Made by a program: the position numbers and the translations under genes
Part shown: positions 6,058-11,477 of the stretch, one piece after another
Numbering within the stretch: position 1 is the stretch's first letter
How the letters are laid out: each line of letters opens with the position of its first letter
The notes under the pieces: generated by a model
Told to the model about the DNA's origin: nothing
The model's input: the letters and a program-made list of their open reading frames with translations, nothing else
The model's database searches: none
Source: Bacillota bacterium
GTDB taxonomy: Bacteria > Bacillota > UBA4882 > UBA10575
NCBI GenBank assembly: GCA_012512605.1
Contig: JAAZDX010000257.1
Coordinates: 1-13,805, forward strand
Length of the DNA stretch: 13,805 bases
Reading direction: 5' to 3'

Positions 6058-8705
6058 TCAGTTCCGGCCGCCGTTTCGAGCAGTTTTCTAATTTTTGCGC
6101 ATAAAACCTCGACCTTAAAAGGTTTAAAAACAACGTCACAAAAACCGAATTTCCGGTATTCCAACATAACCGGATCATCCGAATACCCGCTGGAGGCAAT
6201 TACTTTTGCTTTCGGCTCCACCGTCAAAATCTGGCGAACTGCTTCCTTCGCCCCCATGCCCCCTGGCACCGTGAGATCGAGAATCACCACATCAAAGGGG
6301 GCATTTTTCTTCTTTTCCGTTTGAAAAAGCTTCACCGCCTCCACCCCATCCTTCGCGACAACCGCTTCATAACCGTAGGCCGCCAAATGATCCCGGAGTG
6401 AAGTACGGATTAAGGGTTCATCATCCATCAGGAGAACCTTACACTTCCGTTCTGGCCGTTCCTGTCTTTGCTTGTTGTTTTCTACCAACGGCTCTTCAAC
6501 CGCGCCCGGTAAGTAAAAATAAAAAGTGGTACCAATACCCGGTTGCGATTGGACCCCAAGGTAACCGTCGTGGTTTTGAATGATATAATAGCTCGAGGAA
6601 AGGCCAAGGCCATTCCCTTCCTTTTTGGTGGTGAAGTAAGGATCAAAGATCTTCGTTAGGTTTTCGTGGGGGATTCCCTCCCCTTGGTCTTTGACCTCGA
6701 CCCGGACATATTTCCCAGGCTGCAGCCGCATCCGATTCTGTTGCGAAACAGTAACATTACGGGCTGATACGGTGATCACACCACCGTCAGGCATGGCATG
6801 GTAAGCGTTGAGAATTAAATTATGGATCACCTGACTGATTTGGTCGCCATTAATCGCCACCGGCCATAAGTCGGTTGGTAGTAAATACTGGCACTTGACG
6901 CTAGCCCCGCGCAAGGCGAATTCGGCGGTCTCTTTAATTATTTCTCCGAGCCGGGCTGGCTGTTTTACCGGAGCGCCTCCTTTGGCAAAAGCCATCAGCT
7001 GGTGGGTAAGTTTCGACGCTTTCAAAGTGGCCTTTTCCACCGATTGGAGGTCCTTGATGGCGTTCATCCCTTTTTCCCACTTAAGAACCGCTAATTGTAC
7101 ATTCGACAGGATTGCCGCCAATAAATTATTAAAATCGTGGGCGATCCCGCTGGCCAAAATCCCCAAGGATTCTAGTTTTTCTATCTTTAATAGCTCGGCC
7201 CGTTCCCTTTCGGCCGCCAGTTCTTGGACTGAAGCCTGCAACGCATCTTGGGTTTGGCGGTAGAGGGTAATGTCCCGATTCGTTCCACTCAACTTAAATG
7301 GCTTAATGACGCCATCCTTATCATCAAGACAAAAGCCCCGGCTCGAGACCCATTTCCACTCGCCGCTTTTTGTTTTTATCCGATATTCCATTTCAATGTA
7401 TTTGTCCACTCCATCCAGGTATTTTCTTAAAGCTTGGTCAAAGGCGGGCCAGTCGTCCGGATGGACATTTCTTTGAAACCATTCGGTATCAAAGACCATC
7501 TCGCCCGGTTCGTAGCCCAGGATCCTCTGCCAGTTATCATCGAACTTAATCTTTTGCGTCGTTGTGTCCCATTCCCATAAGCCTTGATCGGTACCTTCCA
7601 TTGTCACTTTAAACCACTGTTCATTCTGGCGCAGGATGGTTTCGATCTTTTCTTTCTCCATGATTTCCTTCTTTAATTGTTGATTGGTCATTTCTAAACA
7701 GTGTTTGTACCGTACTCTTTCCAACGATAAGGTCAGTAGATTTAGGAAATTTAAGATTAGCACGTAAAAACGGGGGTTCACCTTTACCCAGTTTTGCGGC
7801 AGGCAAAGATGGCCAAAACAAGACTCGGCCGTCCGGATCGGGCAATTAACCGTTTCGCTTTGGCCTTTTAATGACCCCTCCACAAAAGCACGGTCGTTGC
7901 CAGGAGTTAAATCTTCTAAATAGAGACGGAACTCCTTGAGTTGAAAGACGGTTTCGAGAACAGCTGCTGTATACTCAGCCTTCCTCTGTAACGTGGGCAA
8001 GGTTTCCAGAACGCAGGCAATCGCCACCAGAAGAGTGAATATCTGTCCGGTCCGTTCCTCATTTTCCCGCTTTTTTTTGCGGAAAGAAAAACGGCGCGGG
8101 GATTGCTTTGAACCGGTCGAAGAAGCGCTAGGGTTGTAGAACAGTTGTCCATTGGCAACGATATGGGAGTGCACCGTAATCAGATCCAGGAGGGTGGTGC
8201 CCGGAATTTGGTTGGTATTGATCTGGCAGAGTACGGTAATGGGATAATCGCACAAACTTTCATTAATCATCATCTCATACTCCACAAACCGTTCCGTACC
8301 CGGTATGCTTTGGGCTAACCAATCTGTTTCCCCGGTAACCCGCAACATGCTAAAACCTTCCGCCATTGCTTCCGCAACAAAGCGTCGCCACCGCGCAACC
8401 ATCTCCTCCGGAACAAAAACACCATCAGGGTAGTATACTTCCTGTGTACGGGCGACAAATAAACTACGGTTCAGATCAACTCCACCCGTGTCAACTTGTT
8501 CACGCTGAATCCAGTCGAGAAGCTCCTCCTTGGTCATTGAATCCAGCAAGCAGATAACTTTTTCACCGTTTTGGATTCCGGCTAATATATAATTTAAGAG
8601 CATCCGGTTCTTACGTCTTTGGTCCCGGTAGAATAAACATATGTGACTTCCGACCGGAACTGACTTGCAGGAAAAACCCAAATCGACGAAACCGTGCTTT
8701 CCCAT
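6054..8705 (-). CDS. Hybrid sensor histidine kinase: MEDS-GAF-like-PAS-HisKA-HATPase-REC
   Basis: This 883-residue protein combines several modules. Residues about 15-192 form a MEDS domain (GSHICLFYRD near the start, as in DcmR-type sensors). About 222-335 resembles a GAF domain and holds C288, C296 and C301. About 338-360 is a short coiled linker. About 361-485 is a PAS_3-type domain (GLWEWD, HPDDW, GTNRDIT). The HisKA phosphoacceptor is H523 in IAHDFNNLL, followed by the HATPase with N box (629-636), DQGEGIP (673-679) and GNGLGLS (698-704). The C-terminal receiver has D761/D762, phosphoacceptor D810 and K861. No signal peptide or membrane span is evident, so it is probably a cytoplasmic sensor; the signal is unknown. 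ATG start with AAAGGGG six bases upstream. No separate response regulator or output gene is nearby. Confidence 0.92.
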   Translation of the reverse strand: MGKHGFVDLGFSCKSVPVGSHICLFYRDQRRKNRMLLNYILAGIQNGEKVICLLDSMTKEELLDWIQREQVDTGGVDLNRSLFVARTQEVYYPDGVFVPEEMVARWRRFVAEAMAEGFSMLRVTGETDWLAQSIPGTERFVEYEMMINESLCDYPITVLCQINTNQIPGTTLLDLITVHSHIVANGQLFYNPSASSTGSKQSPRRFSFRKKKRENEERTGQIFTLLVAIACVLETLPTLQRKAEYTAAVLETVFQLKEFRLYLEDLTPGNDRAFVEGSLKGQSETVNCPIRTAESCFGHLCLPQNWVKVNPRFYVLILNFLNLLTLSLERVRYKHCLEMTNQQLKKEIMEKEKIETILRQNEQWFKVTMEGTDQGLWEWDTTTQKIKFDDNWQRILGYEPGEMVFDTEWFQRNVHPDDWPAFDQALRKYLDGVDKYIEMEYRIKTKSGEWKWVSSRGFCLDDKDGVIKPFKLSGTNRDITLYRQTQDALQASVQELAAERERAELLKIEKLESLGILASGIAHDFNNLLAAILSNVQLAVLKWEKGMNAIKDLQSVEKATLKASKLTHQLMAFAKGGAPVKQPARLGEIIKETAEFALRGASVKCQYLLPTDLWPVAINGDQISQVIHNLILNAYHAMPDGGVITVSARNVTVSQQNRMRLQPGKYVRVEVKDQGEGIPHENLTKIFDPYFTTKKEGNGLGLSSSYYIIQNHDGYLGVQSQPGIGTTFYFYLPGAVEEPLVENNKQRQERPERKCKVLLMDDEPLIRTSLRDHLAAYGYEAVVAKDGVEAVKLFQTEKKKNAPFDVVILDLTVPGGMGAKEAVRQILTVEPKAKVIASSGYSDDPVMLEYRKFGFCDVVFKPFKVEVLCAKIRKLLETAAGTD

Positions 8706-8861
8706 GAAATTCCCCTTTGATAATAATTTAATGGATCATTACTAAAAAACAGAAATTGATAATAGCCAAGGTAATTATTCGCGATATTAGGTAAACTACC
8801 TCCTCAGCTGCGTTTGTTTACAAATTATTAATGTTTATTTATGCAATCTGCCCCATTATAA

Positions 8862-8964
8862 TCCAAATGATCGCGCTCCCTGGCGACCAACCGCGCCACG
8901 AAGTGATAATAATCAAAACCGGGAGGCGACAAGTCCGGAGTCAGACAACAGCTGGTCATTTGGA
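8862..8964. repeat. Inverted repeats with alternative pairings
   Basis: TCCAAATGA (8862-8870) is perfectly complementary to TCATTTGGA (8956-8964). The adjoining GATCGCGCTCC (8869-8879) is complementary at 10 of 11 positions to GGAGCGGGATC (8962-8972). Because the two right-hand segments share GGA and the left-hand ones share GA, the two helices compete. This lies upstream of the sensor kinase. Confidence 0.5.
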
Positions 8965-9004
8965 GCGGGATCGCTAGTGCCAAAAGAATGATCGACTATT
9001 ATTC

Positions 9005-9099
9005 TCTAAAGTAGCCGGCTCGCTATCGCTGGTCAAGTATGTTTGGCAGAAAGAACAGTTGGGAACATTTTCTAAAGTAGTCATTCCAGCTCGCTATCG
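9005..9099. repeat. Composite direct repeat, two copies
   Basis: TCTAAAGTAG followed by GCTCGCTATCG occurs at 9005-9014/9018-9028 and again at 9071-9080/9089-9099. Both blocks are identical in both copies, but the gap between blocks is 3 bases in the first copy and 8 in the second. Identity of 21 bases over two blocks is far above chance for such a short region. The nature of the repeat (operator pair, RNA module, or trace of a duplicated coding unit) is not determined. Confidence 0.7.
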
Positions 9100-9111
9100 T
9101 GGGGGGAAAGC

Positions 9112-9137
9112 GAAAAACGCCGTTTCCGGCGTTTTTC
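9112..9137. terminator. Palindromic rho-independent terminator
   Basis: An 11-base-pair perfect stem with a four-base loop (GAAA when read on the minus strand, TTTC on the plus strand) has GC-rich core CGCCG/CGGCG and flanking A5/T5 tracts on both sides, so it could act in either direction. It lies about 160 bases after the YteA-like gene and most likely ends the minus-strand SPOCS-GT-DUF5665-YteA transcript; the GNRA-type loop on that strand fits. Confidence 0.75.
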
Positions 9138-9296
9138 TCCTGCGGGCGGACCCGGCTAGTTTCGATTTTCGGTCCTCATCGCCCAATCTTTTCCTAGTCA
9201 AAGGCGGTACGTTCGTCAACGGACCGATAACCTTACCCTATCCATTGGCATCACCCTGTTTCCACCTGATTAAAGGTGATATGTTCAGTAAGGTTT

Positions 9297-9926
9297 TTAT
9301 ATGTCCAAACCTTCTTCCCAAACCTGTTCCTGCTCGACGTCGGCGACGATCCCACGGGGCTCATCGGAATACATTTCTTCATAAATGATGTTTCCCCCGA
9401 GATCTTGAGGCGACTCGGCGGTCCCCATCTGGGCCACGGCTTGCCATGTATCCTCACCATCAAAGGCCGTCTGGTCTTCTTCATCAGTGGTGAAAGTTCT
9501 ACCGAAAGGCGGTGCCAATAACTCCTCCTCGACTGGCCGGTAACGCAATTCGTTGTTGTTTTCCGCTTCCCGTTGACAGTTAATACAGGTGGCCACCGAA
9601 GGTAAGGCCTCCAGCCTTTCTTCTTCGATTGGACGTCCACAGTCCCGGCATACCCCAAACTTTCCCCGCTTCAACCGTTCAAGGGCGTCTTCGATCTCAG
9701 CCTGACGGACCCGGAAGGCATTAGCAAGGCCCAAATCTTTTTCCTGTTCATAAGTTTCCGAACCAAGATCAGCTGGGTGGTTATCATAAGCGGACAATTC
9801 TTTCGTTGCGTCCCTTAAACTCCGCTCCGAACCTAGATCATGGGTTTGCCCCAGATCTTCACTTAACTCCAAAAGCTGTGCGCGGAGCCGTTTTTCGAAA
9901 TACCGGATCTTTTTTTTACTAAGCAT
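9297..9926 (-). CDS. YteA-like sporulation protein, TraR/DksA-type zinc finger
   Basis: The 209 residues match the YteA family of Bacillota, which carries a TraR/DksA C4 zinc finger: C93-x2-C96-x17-C114-x2-C117 (VCRDCGRP ... TCINCQRE). The preceding LSAYDNHPADLGSETYEQ (44-61) and EKDLGLANAFRVRQAEIEDALERL form the family's charged helical region. The C-terminal 90 residues are acidic and less conserved. Family members are sporulation-associated and resemble DksA, but a DksA-like effect on RNA polymerase has not been shown in general. The ATG is chosen because AAAGGTGG stands five bases upstream; a TTG six codons earlier overlaps this site. It follows the DUF5665 gene by 20 bases and is the last gene before the terminator. 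Confidence 0.88.
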   Translation of the reverse strand: MLSKKKIRYFEKRLRAQLLELSEDLGQTHDLGSERSLRDATKELSAYDNHPADLGSETYEQEKDLGLANAFRVRQAEIEDALERLKRGKFGVCRDCGRPIEEERLEALPSVATCINCQREAENNNELRYRPVEEELLAPPFGRTFTTDEEDQTAFDGEDTWQAVAQMGTAESPQDLGGNIIYEEMYSDEPRGIVADVEQEQVWEEGLDI

Positions 9927-9946
9927 TGAAACCACCTTTTCCAATA

Positions 9947-10255
9947 TTAATACGGAAGCTGTTCGTTAACCAGACGGACAATACGGGCAATAAAATTACT
10001 GATAATCGGCAGGTTCAAGCTGGCAACCTTCGCCAAGATCGCCAAAAAGAGGGCGCTGACCAAGGTCAGACCAACCGCGATGCCAAATCCTCTGGCGATT
10101 CCAGCCAAAAAATTCAAGTACACCAAGCGTCCCGGCCGGGAGAGCAGATCAAAGATTCCTTCGATGTTATATTTAACCACCAATTTGTTCAAAAGCAAAA
10201 CTTGGTTAAGGAATGGGTTCTTCCGTCGTTTATTCACCCTTAGCCTGTCGTGCAC
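9947..10255 (-). CDS. DUF5665 family small membrane protein
   Basis: The protein has 102 residues from the GTG start. A basic N-terminus (RLRVNKRRKN) is followed by a soluble stretch, then RPGRLVYLNFLAGIARGFG (40-58), which is characteristic of the DUF5665 family, and one membrane span at about 55-78 before a short amphipathic tail. The function is unknown; members occur in spore-forming clostridia. GTG is preferred because a strong GGAGGGG lies eight bases upstream. An in-frame ATG 13 codons earlier has no ribosome binding site, although it begins two bases after the stop of a small upstream frame. It is co-directional with and close to the YteA-like gene, which suggests co-expression. Confidence 0.75.
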   Translation of the reverse strand: MHDRLRVNKRRKNPFLNQVLLLNKLVVKYNIEGIFDLLSRPGRLVYLNFLAGIARGFGIAVGLTLVSALFLAILAKVASLNLPIISNFIARIVRLVNEQLPY

Positions 10256-10263
10256 GATCTTCT

Positions 10264-10270
10264 CCCCTCC
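10264..10270 (-). promoter_or_regulatory. Ribosome binding site deciding the DUF5665 GTG start
   Basis: GGAGGGG on the minus strand stands eight bases before GTG at 10255, whereas the in-frame ATG at 10294 has nothing comparable upstream. This is the reason for the shorter gene model. Confidence 0.75.
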
Positions 10271-10296
10271 GTTAATGTGCCTGCTTTCACCCATCT

Positions 10297-10458
10297 TTAA
10301 AACGGAATAATGCGGAAATGATGGTGTTTCACTCTTTGAAAAATCTTTTCGCCAGCAACGACATCATACGAAATTTTCCACGCGTTGGCCAACAATCCGG
10401 CAAAGAAATACGCTGGACGTTCTCTTATTTTTACATAATATAGATGCCAGAACAGACA
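10297..10458 (-). pseudogene. Possible gene remnant or small protein, 53 codons, no standard start
   Basis: An open frame of 53 codons fills most of the gap between the glycosyltransferase and the DUF5665 gene, in the same direction. Its translation looks protein-like: an aromatic start (FWHLYYVKIRERP), a hydrophobic stretch (AYFFAGLLANAW), then a basic tail ending VKHHHFRIIPF. No ATG or GTG opens the whole frame: only CTG at codon 2 would, and TTG at codons 22-23 would give a short product. No ribosome binding site was found. It may be the C-terminal remnant of a larger deleted gene, perhaps a membrane-associated enzyme, or simply chance: frames of this length are not rare. No family is recognised. 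Confidence 0.3.
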
Positions 10459-10463
10459 CTAGC

Positions 10464-11465
10464 CTAACGAAGAACTTCCTGGTAGGCCGCAAGGGTCAGG
10501 CGGGCCACCCGGTCCCAGGTATAATTGGCCAAAATATGTTCCCTCAGCCCCGGGAGCGGCGGTGAATATAACGCTTTACGCAGGGCATCCTTCACCGAAA
10601 AAGTCTCCGGCGAACAGTACCAAGCCATCTCACCCAGGTATTCGCGGGCTGTTCCCCGGTCGGTGGTCACCAGTTTACAGCCAGCCAGACCAGCTTCGAG
10701 GTTGACAAGACCCGGCGTCTCATACCAACTAGGCAAAACATGGACGCTGCAAGCAGCGTAAGCCGAAGCGACCCAGCCTTGGGTCAGACTGCCTAAAAAC
10801 CGAACTTGGCCTTCCCCTTCCTGACGACATTCTTGATAGTACTGGTAGTCATTGATCGGCCCGATCAATACCACCGGTTGGTTGAGAGCGCGCGCCGCTT
10901 TGATTAAAGCCAGTTGGTTCTTGCGCCGACAGATCCGGCCGACACAGAGAATAAAATCTTTGACCCCGAATCTTTTCGTAAATTTTTCCGGATTGGCATA
11001 GTAAAAAAGGGGATCAACCCCGTTCGGGATCAAACGGGCAGGCGTCATCAGCTTATACTCTTCCTGTAATAATTCTTGTTCGACCAGACCGTTGGGGAGT
11101 AAAAGGTCAACCCCATCCAGCACTTCCTGGCGTAAGGCATTGGTCTTAGCCCACCAGGACAGAAAATGGTTCTTCCGTTCGCTGTCGATGTTGATCAGAA
11201 ACTCTTTCGGATCCCAATAGATTGGGGAGAGGACAATTGGAATTCCGGACTGTTTCGCTTTTTGGTAAAATTGGTAGGTTTCTTCTATCGGAATAATATT
11301 AAAAAGATGGACCAGATCATAATGGGTGAAATCGGCAGTCGGTTGCGTCTTAATCTCCACTTCGATCCCCAGCTGGATTAGGGCTTCGCGCGTCTTATTC
11401 ATTTGCACACTATCGCCCGCGAGCATTCTAAAGGTGGAAGAACGGTTCTGCATCAAAACTTTCAT
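10464..11465 (-). CDS. Glycosyltransferase family 4 (GT-B fold)
   Basis: The 333-residue protein has the two-domain layout of retaining GT-B enzymes. The N-terminal acceptor domain begins MKVLMQNRSSTFRMLAGDSVQ and contains HYDLVHLFN. The C-terminal donor domain opens at about 145 (RLIPNGVDPLFYY), followed by FILCVGRICRRKNQ (171-184, with the basic residues that usually contact the nucleotide diphosphate) and the GT4 E-x7-E motif at E249 and E257 (YETPGLVNLEAGLAG). Donor sugar and acceptor are unknown. The ATG follows AAGGAGGTG at five bases, and that site overlaps the stop of the SPOCS protein gene upstream (12-base gap). The coupling suggests that it serves the same structure, plausibly a spore-surface or cell-envelope glycan (inference). 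Confidence 0.92.
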   Translation of the reverse strand: MKVLMQNRSSTFRMLAGDSVQMNKTREALIQLGIEVEIKTQPTADFTHYDLVHLFNIIPIEETYQFYQKAKQSGIPIVLSPIYWDPKEFLINIDSERKNHFLSWWAKTNALRQEVLDGVDLLLPNGLVEQELLQEEYKLMTPARLIPNGVDPLFYYANPEKFTKRFGVKDFILCVGRICRRKNQLALIKAARALNQPVVLIGPINDYQYYQECRQEGEGQVRFLGSLTQGWVASAYAACSVHVLPSWYETPGLVNLEAGLAGCKLVTTDRGTAREYLGEMAWYCSPETFSVKDALRKALYSPPLPGLREHILANYTWDRVARLTLAAYQEVLR

Positions 11466-11477
11466 CTTTTCACCTCC

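Larger units (their letters stand above)
8706..9296. other. 590-base stretch without a confident gene
   Basis: No well-supported coding sequence is seen between the kinase start and the YteA-like stop. The stretch contains an 11-base-pair palindromic terminator, a pair of composite direct repeats, long inverted repeats, a minus-strand TATAAT without a convincing -35, an AGGAGG followed by no start codon (about 8798-8803, minus), and an imperfect operator-like TTTGT-TT-ACAAA (8813-8824). Two short minus-strand reading frames (36 and 55 codons) are open, but neither has a good ribosome binding site. The part nearest the kinase is probably its 5' leader; the rest may be structured RNA or a decayed gene. 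Confidence 0.6.

Noticed and set aside
8855..8860. Perfect TATAAT on the minus strand as the sensor kinase promoter
   Set aside because: No acceptable -35 lies 16-18 bases upstream (CCAGGG at the 17-base position), so it is not listed as a promoter.
8870..9137. Known structured RNA (riboswitch, 6S RNA, RNase P RNA or transposon guide RNA)
   Set aside because: None of the conserved sequence cores I could recall for these classes is present; the structure is reported only as an unexplained observation.
9229..9295. AACCTTAC / GTAAGGTT inverted repeat enclosing a CACCT/AGGTG hairpin right after the YteA-like stop
   Set aside because: The outer arms are 51 bases apart and no T-tract follows on the minus strand; the T-tract on the plus side has no plus-strand gene to terminate. 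The better terminator is at 9112-9137.
9059..9388. Plus-strand open frame of 109 codons with FSKV occurring twice
   Set aside because: It crosses the terminator palindrome and runs antisense into the conserved YteA-like gene, has no ribosome binding site, and its repeated residues come from the DNA direct repeat and chance.
9251..9658. Second minus-strand frame overlapping the YteA-like gene
   Set aside because: It is a shifted reading of the zinc-finger gene; the other frame has the four cysteines, the family sequence and the ribosome binding site.
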